This document shows, in pieces, positions 29,903-38,405 of a stretch of DNA of 64,000 nt. Position 1 is the stretch's first letter. Every line of letters starts with the position of its first letter. Under the pieces are notes generated by a model that worked only from the letters and a program-made list of their open reading frames with translations, made no database searches and was not told where the DNA came from. The position numbers and the translations under genes were made by a program. Source of the DNA: Cellulomonas taurus. Lineage in GTDB: Bacteria; Actinomycetota; Actinomycetes; Actinomycetales; Cellulomonadaceae. The stretch is taken from positions 2,046,001-2,110,000 of the forward strand of contig NZ_CP051884.1 of the NCBI RefSeq assembly GCF_012931845.1. Direction: 5' to 3'.

Positions 29903-30910
29903 TCAGCGGTGGGCGCGGGACGAGGCGTAGAGGCAGACCGCCGCGGCGGTGGCCAGGTTCAGCGACTCGGCGTGTCCACGCAGCGGCACCCGGACCACGG
30001 CGTCGGCCAGCGACCGGTCCTCCTCCGGCAACCCCCAGGCCTCGTTGCCGAACAGCCAGGCGGTCGGTCGGCGCAGGTCGGCCTCGTGGTCGGTCGCACC
30101 CAGAGCAGCGGCGTCCTGGAGGTCGTCCAGGTCGAGGGTGCCGGCACCGTCGGCCGCCAGCACCTGCGATCCGGCGCCGCGCAGCGCCGCGACCGCCTCG
30201 GCCACCGGCAGCCCGTGCACCACCGGCAGGTGGAACAGCGACCCGGCGGTCGACCTGACCACCTTCGGGTTGGTCACCTCCACCGCGTCACCCGCGATCA
30301 CGACCGCGTCCGCCCCGGCGGCGTCGGCGACCCGGATCACGGTGCCCAGGTTGCCGGGGTCGCGGACCCGGGCGAGCAGGGCGATCAGCCGCGGGCGGGT
30401 GTCGAGCAGCTGCGGCAGCGCGGTGGCGGGCAGCGGGCCGACCGGCATGGCGCGGGCTGCCCCGGTCGCGGCCTCTCGGGCAGCCGGGCCGTCCTGCCCG
30501 GGTCCGACGTGCCGGCCGGGCGCGGTGTCGTTGCCGGGCGCGGAGTGCTGGCCGGACGCCAGGTCCTGGCCGAGGGCGATGTCCTGAGCCGTCGGGGTGG
30601 TGGCGACCGCGAGAACGCCCTGGGCGTCCGCCGACATCGCGTGCAGCACCTCGGCGGTGCCGATGTGCCGGTACAGCCCCGCCGAGTCGGCGACCAGCTC
30701 CGGGTAGCGTTCCGCCGCCTCCGGCGTGAGGTACACGTCCCGCACCCGCTCCGGCGACCAGCGCAGCAGCTCCCGCACCGCCTGCGGCCCCTCGACCAGG
30801 TACTGCCCGGTCCGGCGCCGCGCTGTGCGCTGACTCAGGTTGTGCACCACCCGCACCCGATCGGCGTGCGGGTTGGTCAGCGTGGGCAGCTCGATCTGAT
30901 CGCGGGACAC
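29903..30910 (-). CDS. TrmH/SpoU family RNA methyltransferase
   Basis: 335 aa SPOUT methyltransferase acting on rRNA or tRNA ribose 2'-OH. An N-terminal substrate-binding domain (FLVEGPQ-type: QYLVEGPQAVREL) is followed by the catalytic knot with RVRDPGNLGTVIRVADAAGA, LFGNEAWGL and PLRGHAESLNLATAAAV. An unusual low-complexity insert of about 50 residues (roughly 117-168, repeats of xxPGxx with Gln and His) lies between the two domains. The GTG at 30910 is chosen from conservation; a GTG at 30946 adds 12 residues. It sits between rplT and pheS, the usual actinobacterial place. Confidence 0.88.
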   Translation of the reverse strand: MSRDQIELPTLTNPHADRVRVVHNLSQRTARRRTGQYLVEGPQAVRELLRWSPERVRDVYLTPEAAERYPELVADSAGLYRHIGTAEVLHAMSADAQGVLAVATTPTAQDIALGQDLASGQHSAPGNDTAPGRHVGPGQDGPAAREAATGAARAMPVGPLPATALPQLLDTRPRLIALLARVRDPGNLGTVIRVADAAGADAVVIAGDAVEVTNPKVVRSTAGSLFHLPVVHGLPVAEAVAALRGAGSQVLAADGAGTLDLDDLQDAAALGATDHEADLRRPTAWLFGNEAWGLPEEDRSLADAVVRVPLRGHAESLNLATAAAVCLYASSRAHR

Positions 30911-30997
30911 CGGGCCATCATCCCGTAACCGGCGGGTGCGGTGCACCGAGCAGCGAGCACCGGGCGGCGACGCACGACACGATCTGCCCCGGACATG

Positions 30998-31037
30998 CGA
31001 CGACCCCCGCCGGACCGGAGTCCGACGGGGGTCGTCG
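30998..31037 (-). terminator. infC-rpmI-rplT terminator
   Basis: Strong hairpin: 12-bp arm 30998-31009 with 31026-31037, continued by CGGA/TCCG inside. It follows the rplT stop by 15 nt. Confidence 0.8.
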
Positions 31038-31052
31038 TCAGTGCGAAGCTGC

Positions 31053-31439
31053 TCAGGCAGCGGCGCGCGGCGCGTTCACGTCCGCGGGCAGCGCCTTCTT
31101 GGCGACCTCGACCAGGACGTTGAACGCCGGGGCGTCGTTGACCGCCATGTCGGCGAGGACGCGACGGTCCACCTCGACACCGGCGAGCTTGAGGCCCTGG
31201 ATCAGACGGTTGTAGGTCAGACCCTGCTCGCGGGACGCAGCGTTGATGCGCTGGATCCACAGCTTGCGGAAGTCGCCCTTACGGACCTTGCGGTCGCGGT
31301 AGGCGTAGACCAGGGAGTGGGTGACCTGCTCCTTGGCCTTGCGGTACAGACGGGACCGCTGACCGCGGTAGCCGCTGGCGCGCTCCAGGGTCGACCGGCG
31401 CTTCTTCTGGGCGTTGACCGCCCGCTTCACGCGTGCCAC
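31053..31439 (-). CDS. rplT: 50S ribosomal protein L20
   Basis: 128 aa, basic N-terminus [20 protein letters not shown] typical of bL20, then [20 protein letters not shown] and [20 protein letters not shown]. It starts with GTG. It is the third gene of infC-rpmI-rplT; in other bacteria L20 represses this operon through the mRNA. Confidence 0.97.
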   Translation of the reverse strand: MARVKRAVNAQKKRRSTLERASGYRGQRSRLYRKAKEQVTHSLVYAYRDRKVRKGDFRKLWIQRINAASREQGLTYNRLIQGLKLAGVEVDRRVLADMAVNDAPAFNVLVEVAKKALPADVNAPRAAA

Positions 31440-31497
31440 GTGATGCTCCTTGCTTGTCGGGGCTCGGGTGTGCCGCGGCCCTCAGGGCCGCACGGCA

Positions 31498-31692
31498 TCA
31501 ACGACCGAGCAGCTTCTTGATCTTGGGGGCGTCAGCCGCGGAGACGACCTGGTCCTGGGCGAGGCGCCGGGTGCGACGGCTCGACTTGTGCTCGAGTAGG
31601 TGGCGGGCGTTCGCCTGCTCGCGCATGAGCTTGCCGGTGCCCGTCACCCGGAAGCGCTTCTTGGCACCGGAGTGCGTCTTGTTCTTCGGCAT
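31498..31692 (-). CDS. rpmI: 50S ribosomal protein L35
   Basis: 64 aa, [20 protein letters not shown] is the canonical bL35 start. Middle gene of infC-rpmI-rplT, 58 nt before rplT and 96 nt after infC. Confidence 0.97.
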   Translation of the reverse strand: MPKNKTHSGAKKRFRVTGTGKLMREQANARHLLEHKSSRRTRRLAQDQVVSAADAPKIKKLLGR

Positions 31693-31788
31693 GGCTGCCG
31701 CTCTCTCCTTGTCTCGTGTCCCGCACCTCGCGGTGTGGGACGCGTCCTGACGGGCCGGTGGGACCCGCAGGTGGGGTGGTGGTCCGGT

Positions 31789-32784
31789 TCAGCTCGTGGC
31801 CGACCGGCCGCGGGGGGCCGGACGGGCCGCGGGCTTCGGCGCGGGCCGCGGGGTGGGCTTCGGCGCACCGGCCTCCGCGTCGGCCGGAGCCGGTGCGGAA
31901 GGCGTGGCGGGCGTGGGCGTGGCGGCCGCAGGCTTCGCGGCGGCTGCCGACGTGGCTGCCGCGGGCTTCGCGGCAGCGGGCTTGGCAGCTGCGGCGGGCT
32001 TGGCGGCGGCCGGCTTGGCAGCAGCAGCGGGCTTGGTGGCCGGCTTCGGTGCCGTGGCGGGCTTCGGCGTGGCCGGAGCGGCGCTGGTGGCGGGCGCGGG
32101 GGTCTCGGCAGGGGCCGGGGTCTCGGCGACCGGCTCAGCAGGGGTCTCGACCGGGGCCTCGGCGGAGTCCAGCGGGGTGAGGTCGTCCTCGGAGGGCATG
32201 TCGAAGTCGACAGCCTCGGCCGGCGCGTCGGACTCGCTGCGCCGCGCACGACGCTGCTCGTTCTTCTGCTCGGACTTCTTCTTCACCGGGCCGAGGACCA
32301 TGGTCATGTTGCGACCGTCCTGCTTCGGCATGCTCTCGACGAAGCCCAGCTCCGCCACGTCGTCCGCGAGCCGCTGCAGCAGTCGGACACCCATCTCCGG
32401 GCGGGACTGCTCACGACCACGGAACATGATCATGACCTTGACCTTGTCGCCGGCCGAGAGGAACCGCACGACGTGGCCCTTCTTGGTGGCGTAGTCGTGC
32501 GGGTCGATCTTGAGCCGGAAGCGGATCTCCTTGAGAACCGTGTTGCTCTGGTTGCGCCGGGCTTCACGGGCCTTCATGTCGGCCTCGTACTTGAACTTCC
32601 CGTAGTCCATGATCTTGCAGACCGGCGGACGGGCGGTCGGCGCGACCTCGACCAGGTCGAGGTCGGCGTCCTGAGCCAGGCGCAGTGCGTCCTCCACGCG
32701 GACGATGCCGACCTGCTCGCCGTTCGGGCCGACCAGGCGGACCTCGGCGACGCGGATCCGATCGTTGATGCGGGGCTCGCTGAT
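31789..32784 (-). CDS. infC: translation initiation factor IF-3, ATC start and long C-terminal tail
   Basis: 331 aa. IF-3 core at about residues 1-170: [48 protein letters not shown] and [15 protein letters not shown]. The start appears to be ATC (32784-32782): a GAGGAG Shine-Dalgarno lies exactly 6 nt upstream and the family's ISEPRIN sequence follows, with no ATG/GTG nearby. Non-AUG starts in infC let IF-3 repress its own synthesis. Residues 171-331 form an unusual tail: first acidic, then Ala/Pro/Lys repeats of the AAKPAAAKP type. A terminator-like hairpin (32832-32861) lies in the leader. Confidence 0.93.
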   Translation of the reverse strand: MSEPRINDRIRVAEVRLVGPNGEQVGIVRVEDALRLAQDADLDLVEVAPTARPPVCKIMDYGKFKYEADMKAREARRNQSNTVLKEIRFRLKIDPHDYATKKGHVVRFLSAGDKVKVMIMFRGREQSRPEMGVRLLQRLADDVAELGFVESMPKQDGRNMTMVLGPVKKKSEQKNEQRRARRSESDAPAEAVDFDMPSEDDLTPLDSAEAPVETPAEPVAETPAPAETPAPATSAAPATPKPATAPKPATKPAAAAKPAAAKPAAAAKPAAAKPAAATSAAAAKPAAATPTPATPSAPAPADAEAGAPKPTPRPAPKPAARPAPRGRSATS

Positions 32785-32831
32785 GTGGTGCTCCTCGGTG
32801 TCTCGACGTAGTGACCACCAGGAACGGGAAA

Positions 32832-32861
32832 GGCCCCCGATCCTGAGCACAGGTGGGGGCC
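32832..32861 (-). promoter_or_regulatory. terminator-like hairpin in the infC leader
   Basis: GGCCCCC/GGGGGCC stem (32832-32838 with 32855-32861) with an inner CCT/AGG pairing, followed on the minus strand by TTTCCCGTTCC and ending 35 nt before the infC ribosome site. Position and form suggest attenuation of infC-rpmI-rplT, perhaps by L20, but no known leader family is recognised. The rest of 32862-33072 shows no supported feature beyond undefined promoter sequence. Confidence 0.45.
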
Positions 32862-33072
32862 AACACGGTCGCGGGGTACACGAAGGCACCTACCGCACGG
32901 ATCCACCACGGGGGCGATCCGCTGACCGAGACCTGGACTCTGCTGCGATCCGAGGATCGGCGGTCGAGACTCAGGTGGGAATGGCTTCCACTTGTGCACC
33001 CGGGTCATATGCGAGACACAACCCAGGCCAGTCGTAGACAACTGTACCAGACCCCCCGCCCGGGACGACGGG

Positions 33073-33111
33073 TTGCTGACACTCCGTCAGATGCCTACTT
33101 GAACAGTTCCA
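33073..33111 (+). promoter_or_regulatory. promoter and dyad of the perR-catalase unit
   Basis: TTGCTG (33073-33078) and TACTTG (33096-33101) are 17 nt apart. The dyad TTGAACAGTTCCA (33099-33111) covers the -10/start region, a plausible site for autorepression by the Fur-family regulator encoded next. Both hexamers are weak. Confidence 0.35.
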
Positions 33112-33134
33112 GAAAACCTGCCAGGGTTGCGGCC

Positions 33135-33572
33135 ATGGAGCTCGACCAGCACGTCCACACCGACCCGGGCGACCTGCTGCGCGACCACGGGTTGCGGGTG
33201 ACCGCGCCCCGGGTGGCGGTGCTGGCCGCCGTCGGTGCTCTCCCCCACGCCGATGCCGACACCATCCTCAAGCAGGCGCGGGCCACGCTGCCCACGGTGT
33301 CGGTCCAGGCGGTGTACGACGTGCTGCACGCGCTGACCGGCGCGGGCATCCTGCGCCGGATCGAACCCGCCGGGCACCCCGCTCGCTACGAGCGTCGGGT
33401 CGGCGACAACCACCATCACGTCGTCTGCACGTCCTGCGGCGAGGTCGGCGACGTCGACTGCGCCGTCGGTGCGGCGCCCTGCCTCACCCCGAGCTCGAGC
33501 TCGGGGTTCCAGATCCACACCGCCGAGGTCACCTACTGGGGACTGTGTCCCCGGTGCGCCGCGACCCCCTGA
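33135..33572 (+). CDS. Fur family regulator, PerR/CatR type
   Basis: 145 aa. An N-terminal winged helix (about 10-80, [20 protein letters not shown]) is followed by a dimerisation/metal domain with [19 protein letters not shown] and a final CPRC, giving two CxxC pairs for structural zinc. The residue aligning with the PerR peroxide-sensing Asp (GDVD) is Asp rather than the Glu usual in Fur, so peroxide sensing is likely (inference). Direct placement before a catalase, same strand, matches catR-catA and furA-kat pairs in actinobacteria. The ATG at 33135 gives the normal family length; longer upstream frames run through the promoter. Confidence 0.88.
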   Translation: MELDQHVHTDPGDLLRDHGLRVTAPRVAVLAAVGALPHADADTILKQARATLPTVSVQAVYDVLHALTGAGILRRIEPAGHPARYERRVGDNHHHVVCTSCGEVGDVDCAVGAAPCLTPSSSSGFQIHTAEVTYWGLCPRCAATP

Positions 33573-33679
33573 ACTCCCCTCCCCCTGATCCCCCTGGACC
33601 GACCGGACACCCGTCCGGGCGGTGCCCAGCATGCCCGCGCACCGGGTCGCCCCGGTCGCACCCACGGAAGGAACACTCC

Positions 33680-35179
33680 ATGACTCAGGAGAACCCCCCG
33701 ACCACCACGACGAGCTTCGGCACGCCGGTCGCCTCCGACGCCCACTCGCTGACCGCCGGACCGGACGGCGTCACCGCGCTGCACGACCACTACCTGGTCG
33801 AGAAGCTCGCGCAGTTCAACCGCGAGCGGATCCCGGAGCGCGTGGTGCACGCCAAGGGCACCGGTGCCTTCGGCGAGTTCGTGGTCACCGAGGACGTGTC
33901 CGCCTACACCCGCGCCGCCCTGTTCCAGCCGGGCGCCACCAGCGAGATGCTGCTGCGGTTCTCCACCGTGGCCGGCGAGCAGGGCAGCCCGGACACCTGG
34001 CGGGACGTGCACGGCTTCGCGCTGAAGTTCTACACCTCCGAGGGCAACCTGGACATCGTCGGGAACAACACCCCGGTGTTCTTCATCCGGGACGGCATGA
34101 AGTTCCCCGACTTCATCCATTCCCAGAAGCGGCTGCCCGGCTCCGGTCTGCGCGACGCCGACATGCAGTGGGACTTCTGGACGCTGTCGCCGGAGTCCGC
34201 GCACCAGGTCACGTACCTGATGGGCGACCGTGGCCTGCCGACCACCACCCGGCACCTGAACGGCTACGGCTCGCACACCTACCAGTGGATCAACGCCGCC
34301 GGTGAGCGGTTCTGGGTCAAGTACCACTTCATCTCCCGCCAGGGGCTGGAGTCCTTCACCCCGGAGCAGGCCGAGCAGATCGCCGGCGCCGACGCCGACT
34401 ACCAGCGCCGGGACCTCTACGAGGCGATCGAGCGCGGCGACTTCCCGACCTGGGACGTCTACGTCCAGGTGATGCCCTACGAGGACGCCAAGACCTACCG
34501 GTTCAACCCCTTCGACCTGACCAAGGTGTGGCCGAAGGGCGACTACCCGCGGATCAAGGTCGGGCACTTCACGCTGAACCGGAACCCGCGCAACTTCTTC
34601 GCCGAGATCGAGCAGGCGGCGTTCTCCCCCGCCACCCTGGTGCCGGGCACCGCGATCTCGCCGGACAAGATGCTGATGGCCCGGGTGTTCTCCTACCCGG
34701 ACGCCCAGCGCTACCGGGTGGGCACCAACTACGCCCAGCTGCCGGTGAACGCCGCCAAGTGCCCGGTGCACTCCTACACCGCCGACGGTGCGCAGCGGCA
34801 CGACTTCAACGCGCCCGAGGTGCCGGTGTACGCGCCGAACAGCTTCGGCGGGCCGGTGGCCTCCGCCGTCGCCGCCGGTGAGGGATCGTGGGAGTCGGAC
34901 GGCGAGCTGGTGCGGGCCGCCGCCACCCTGCACGCCGAGGACGACGACTTCGGCCAGGCGGGCACCCTGTACCGGGACGTCTTCGACGAGGGTGCCAAGG
35001 TCCGGTTCCAGGAGACGCTGGTCGGGCAGTACCGCGCTCTCACCGTCGACCGAGTCAAGGAGCGGTTCCTCTGGTACTGGACCCAGGTCGACGCCGGCCT
35101 CGGCGCCACCCTGCGCGAGCTGATCGCCGCCGGTGACGGCGGCGCGCCGATCGACCAGCCCAGCGACACCGACGTCTGA
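33680..35179 (+). CDS. katA: monofunctional heme catalase
   Basis: 499 aa small-subunit catalase that breaks down hydrogen peroxide. The distal His is in [14 protein letters not shown] (about residue 56), the Asn in [11 protein letters not shown] and the heme-ligand Tyr in [14 protein letters not shown] (about residue 340). A GGAAGGAA ribosome site precedes the ATG. It lies 107 nt after the PerR/CatR-type gene, which probably controls it, and is closed by a hairpin at 35187-35222. Confidence 0.97.
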   Translation: MTQENPPTTTTSFGTPVASDAHSLTAGPDGVTALHDHYLVEKLAQFNRERIPERVVHAKGTGAFGEFVVTEDVSAYTRAALFQPGATSEMLLRFSTVAGEQGSPDTWRDVHGFALKFYTSEGNLDIVGNNTPVFFIRDGMKFPDFIHSQKRLPGSGLRDADMQWDFWTLSPESAHQVTYLMGDRGLPTTTRHLNGYGSHTYQWINAAGERFWVKYHFISRQGLESFTPEQAEQIAGADADYQRRDLYEAIERGDFPTWDVYVQVMPYEDAKTYRFNPFDLTKVWPKGDYPRIKVGHFTLNRNPRNFFAEIEQAAFSPATLVPGTAISPDKMLMARVFSYPDAQRYRVGTNYAQLPVNAAKCPVHSYTADGAQRHDFNAPEVPVYAPNSFGGPVASAVAAGEGSWESDGELVRAAATLHAEDDDFGQAGTLYRDVFDEGAKVRFQETLVGQYRALTVDRVKERFLWYWTQVDAGLGATLRELIAAGDGGAPIDQPSDTDV

Positions 35180-35186
35180 GGTGCGC

Positions 35187-35222
35187 ATCGGCCGTCCACT
35201 CCCTCGGGGGTGGACGGCCGAT
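35187..35222 (+). terminator. katA terminator
   Basis: Perfect 13-bp stem (35187-35199 with 35210-35222) and a 10-nt loop, 7 nt after the katA stop. No T-run. Confidence 0.75.
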
Positions 35223-35248
35223 CACCACCGGCATGTGAGGATCAGTCC

Positions 35249-35605
35249 ATGACCGAGAACCCGGATGCCACCGCCGCCGTCCGTGACATCGCCGATGTCG
35301 CCGCCGTCGAGGTGATCACCACCGCCGCCGTGCACCTGATGAGCGCCGCCGCGGTGAAGTGCGGCCTGTCGCCGGACACCGACGAGTACACCGGTGCCGA
35401 GCTCCAGGACCTGGACGAGGCGCGCAAGTTGATCACCGCCCTCGCGGCCCTGGTCACCGCGTCCGCGCCGGACATCGGCAACCAGCACGCGCGGTCGCTG
35501 CGGGACGGCCTGCGGTCGTTGCAGCTGGCGTTCCGCGAGGCGTCGCCGTTCCCGGACGCCCTCGGCGAGGGGCCGGGCGAGAAGTTCACCGGCGCCGTGA
35601 GCTGA
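35249..35605 (+). CDS. DUF1844 family protein
   Basis: 118 aa small, mostly helical protein. VEVITTAAVHLMSAAAVKCG and LDEARKLITALAALVTASAP match the DUF1844 pattern, which in actinobacteria is usually found close to infC, as here (about 2.5 kb away, across the catalase pair). Function unknown. An AGGATC ribosome site precedes the ATG. Its 3' end overlaps the end of the convergent MFS gene by 20 bp. Confidence 0.85.
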   Translation: MTENPDATAAVRDIADVAAVEVITTAAVHLMSAAAVKCGLSPDTDEYTGAELQDLDEARKLITALAALVTASAPDIGNQHARSLRDGLRSLQLAFREASPFPDALGEGPGEKFTGAVS

Positions 35606-36860
35606 CCGAGGTCCGTCCGCCCCGGTCGCTCCGTCCGCCCCGTCTGCCCGGTCGTCGCAGCACCGCCATCGCCGCCAGCCCGGTCCCGGCCAACACGACA
35701 CCGGCGCCGCCCGCGAAACCGAATCCCGCCTGGGCACCCAGCGCGTCGATCACCGCCCCGGTCACCGGGGCGCCCACGGCACCGCCGAGGGTGTTCGCGG
35801 TGCCGCTCCACCCCATCACCTCGCCGCGCCGGTGCTCCGGCACCATCCGGACCAGCGAGGCGTTGATCGAGGACAGCGCCGCCGCACAGGGCAGTCCGGC
35901 GATCACGATGGCCACCGCCAGCTGGGTCGGGGTCTGCGCCAGCGCGGCCGGCACGGTGAACAGGCCGAACAGGGCGACCAGGGTCAGCGGGTGCAGCTCC
36001 CACGGCGCCGCCCCGTAGACCAGACCGCCGACCGCCGAGCCCAGGCACCACAGCGCCACCACCCAGCCCACCGACCCGGGCCGACCCCAGTCCTCCAGCG
36101 CCGCCACGATGCTCACATCGGTGCCGTTCAACAGCACGGCCACCGAGGACGCCGCCGCGAGCACGATGAGCAACCCGGGGCTGAGCCAGCGACGGTCCGC
36201 CACCGGCTGCTCGACGGTGGGGGCGGGAGCGGTCACCGGCAGCACCGTGCTCGTGCCCCCGTGCCGGGCGTCGCGCTGGACCGAGGTGGTCGGCGGGTCG
36301 GCCCAGAACAGTGCCACCCCGGCGACCACGGTGCTGGCCCCGACCACGGTGAGCGCCACGGTGGTCGAGAGCGACGTCGCGAGGAACGCCGCCAGCACCG
36401 GCCCGACCATGAAGGTCAGCTCCGTGCACACCGAGTCGAACGCGAAGGCGGTGCGCTGCTGCTCGGCCGGGACCAGCACCGACAACGACTGGCGCACCAC
36501 GCTGAACACCGGCACCAGGAACGCCCCGGCCACCACCGCCGCCACGATCAGCCAGCCGTAGCCGAGCCGGGGCGCGATCACCCAGATCACCGACGACACC
36601 AGCACCGAGGGGATCAGCGCCCGGCGCAGGCCGATCCGGTCCACCCGACGGCCACGCCACGGGGCACCGATCGCCATGCCCACCGTCATCGCGGCGGCGA
36701 CCAGGCCCGCCTCGGCGTAGCTGCGGTGCAGGGACAGCACGACGTGCAGCGTGAGGGTCACGCCGGTCATCGCATGCGGGATCCGCGCGACGAAGGCGAT
36801 CAGGGTGAGCGGCAGCACGCCGGGCAGGCGCAGGACGGAGCCGTAGGAACCGAGGGACAC
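35586..36860 (-). CDS. MFS transporter
   Basis: 424 aa membrane protein with about 12 hydrophobic segments and a soluble loop of about 35 residues in the middle (WADPPTTSVQRDARHGGTS region). The short basic loop GRRVDRIGLRRALIPS between segments 2 and 3 is the usual MFS signature area, and a second one is VPEHRRGEVMGWSGTA. The cytoplasmic end is Arg/Gly rich. The GTG at 36860 gives SLGSYGSVLRLPGVLPLTLI. Substrate is unknown; drug-efflux-like proteins look similar. It is convergent with the DUF1844 gene and divergent from the coiled-coil gene. Confidence 0.85.
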   Translation of the reverse strand: MSLGSYGSVLRLPGVLPLTLIAFVARIPHAMTGVTLTLHVVLSLHRSYAEAGLVAAAMTVGMAIGAPWRGRRVDRIGLRRALIPSVLVSSVIWVIAPRLGYGWLIVAAVVAGAFLVPVFSVVRQSLSVLVPAEQQRTAFAFDSVCTELTFMVGPVLAAFLATSLSTTVALTVVGASTVVAGVALFWADPPTTSVQRDARHGGTSTVLPVTAPAPTVEQPVADRRWLSPGLLIVLAAASSVAVLLNGTDVSIVAALEDWGRPGSVGWVVALWCLGSAVGGLVYGAAPWELHPLTLVALFGLFTVPAALAQTPTQLAVAIVIAGLPCAAALSSINASLVRMVPEHRRGEVMGWSGTANTLGGAVGAPVTGAVIDALGAQAGFGFAGGAGVVLAGTGLAAMAVLRRPGRRGGRSDRGGRTSVSSRRR

Positions 36861-36935
36861 GAGTGACCATTCTTCCTGCCGGTCACCGGTGCTCCGGACC
36901 GTGGTCGCGCGGTTCCGTCCCGGGGACGGTCCCCG

Positions 36936-36941
36936 TAGGGT
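36936..36941 (+). promoter_or_regulatory. -10 box for a leaderless mRNA
   Basis: TAGGGT lies 6 nt before the GTG start at 36948, with no Shine-Dalgarno in between. Confidence 0.4.
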
Positions 36942-36947
36942 GATCCG

Positions 36948-37580
36948 GTGACCGTCGCCGGAACCGGGGACCCCGTGGGTCCGTTCCCCTCCCCCGACGA
37001 GACCGTCGTGTCCGGGGCAGCGACCGAGGCCCTGGCCATCGAGTCCCGCAAGCGCCGCCGCCTCCGGTCGATCGCCCTCGTGCTGGCGGTGCTGCTGGTC
37101 GGGGTGTCGGCCCTCGCCACGTTCTTCTGGGTGCGCGGCGACCGGTGGGCCGCCTATGCCGCCGGGGTCGAGTCGGACGCCGGGGAGATCGGCGAGGACC
37201 TGGCCCAGTTACGCGCCGAGCACGAGGGCACCGTCGCGGAGCTGACCACAGTGCAGGAACAGCTCGCCGCCTCCCAGCAACGGGTCACCGAACTGGCCGC
37301 GGAGAAGGCCGAGGTCGGCGACGACCGCGAGGCGCAACGCCAACTGGTCGACTACCAGGAGCGGATCTCCGCCGCCGCCGGGTCGGTCGCCACCTCCTTG
37401 AACGAGTGCATCAACCGGCAACAGGAACTGCTCGGCTACCTGGACAACGCCGCCGCCTACGACCCGGCGGACGTGACCCGGTTCCGCCAGCAGGTCGATG
37501 CCCTGTGCGCCAGTGCCTCCACCGCCAACGACTCCCTGCAACAGGAGCTGGCCCGCGGCGCGACCGGGACCGGCGGATGA
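36948..37580 (+). CDS. membrane-anchored coiled-coil protein, unknown function
   Basis: 210 aa, no recognised family. A basic cytoplasmic stretch (SRKRRRLRS, about 33-41) is followed by one membrane segment (about 42-64), then an outside region with a predicted coiled coil (about 75-140, heptad-like LAQLRAEHEGTVAELTTVQE) and two Cys (in LNECIN and ALCAS) that could form a disulfide. Its stop overlaps the start of the lipoprotein protease (ATGA), so the two are made together and may act together at the cell surface. The start follows a TAGGGT box by 6 nt. Confidence 0.7.
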   Translation: MTVAGTGDPVGPFPSPDETVVSGAATEALAIESRKRRRLRSIALVLAVLLVGVSALATFFWVRGDRWAAYAAGVESDAGEIGEDLAQLRAEHEGTVAELTTVQEQLAASQQRVTELAAEKAEVGDDREAQRQLVDYQERISAAAGSVATSLNECINRQQELLGYLDNAAAYDPADVTRFRQQVDALCASASTANDSLQQELARGATGTGG

Positions 37581-38317
37581 CGGCACGGCCCACGCGAACG
37601 CGGTCGGTGCTGATCGGCGTGAGCGTGCTGCTGCTCGCCGGGTGCTCGTCCTTCACCCTCCCCGGCGACCCGCCCACCGATCTGGTGCCGTCCAGCGCGC
37701 CCTTCGCCACCCCGACGTCGACCGGCAACCTGTCGCCGGACGGCTTCGACGCAGCACAGCGGATGTCGGTCAGGGTGCGCAACGTCGGCTGCGGGTCGGT
37801 CAGCACCGGCTCCGGCTTCGCGATCGACGAGCACACGCTGATCACGAACAAGCATGTGGTCGCCGACTCGGCCGAGCTGCAGCTGAGCACCTACGACGGC
37901 CGGGACGTCACCGTCGCCACCGCCGCCTCCGCCTCCCTCGCCGACCTCGCGCTGGTCCGCACCGATGACGCGCTGCCGTCGGCGACCCAACTCGGCGACG
38001 CCGATCCGGCACCCGGCGACCCGATCACGGTGGTCGGTTACCCCGAGGGCGGCGAACTCACGGTCACCAGTGGCCGGGTGATCGGCACCACCCCGGACCC
38101 GCTGAACAGCAACCTCGGCGAGGTGCTGCTCACCGACGCCGCCGTCGAGCCGGGCAGCTCCGGGTCGGCGGTGCTGGACAGTGCCGGTCACGTGGTCGGC
38201 GTGGTGTACGCCAAGAACCAGGCGGGGCAGAGCTTCGTGGTGCCGGTCAGCACGTTGCGCACGATCCTCGGCGACGAGGGTGCGCTGATCCCGACGGTGG
38301 CCTGCTCAGCGGGATGA
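37577..38317 (+). CDS. lipoprotein trypsin-like serine protease
   Basis: 246 aa. A signal peptide ends in the lipobox LLAGC (Cys about residue 22), so the enzyme is probably anchored to the outer face of the membrane. The trypsin/DegP-like fold has a catalytic His in ITNKHVVADS, an Asp in LADLALVRTD and a Ser in EPGSSGSAVLD. No PDZ domain follows, so it is shorter than HtrA. It overlaps the upstream coiled-coil gene by 4 bp, suggesting a sensor/scaffold and protease pair. Possible roles are envelope quality control or cleavage of a specific target. Confidence 0.85.
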   Translation: MTARPTRTRSVLIGVSVLLLAGCSSFTLPGDPPTDLVPSSAPFATPTSTGNLSPDGFDAAQRMSVRVRNVGCGSVSTGSGFAIDEHTLITNKHVVADSAELQLSTYDGRDVTVATAASASLADLALVRTDDALPSATQLGDADPAPGDPITVVGYPEGGELTVTSGRVIGTTPDPLNSNLGEVLLTDAAVEPGSSGSAVLDSAGHVVGVVYAKNQAGQSFVVPVSTLRTILGDEGALIPTVACSAG

Positions 38318-38405
38318 CGGCGCGTCACGCCCCGGGGCTTCCGGGCGCGCCGTCGACGTGCCACGGTGGGACCGATTCCGCGTCAACGACCACAGGAGAG
38401 ACCCG

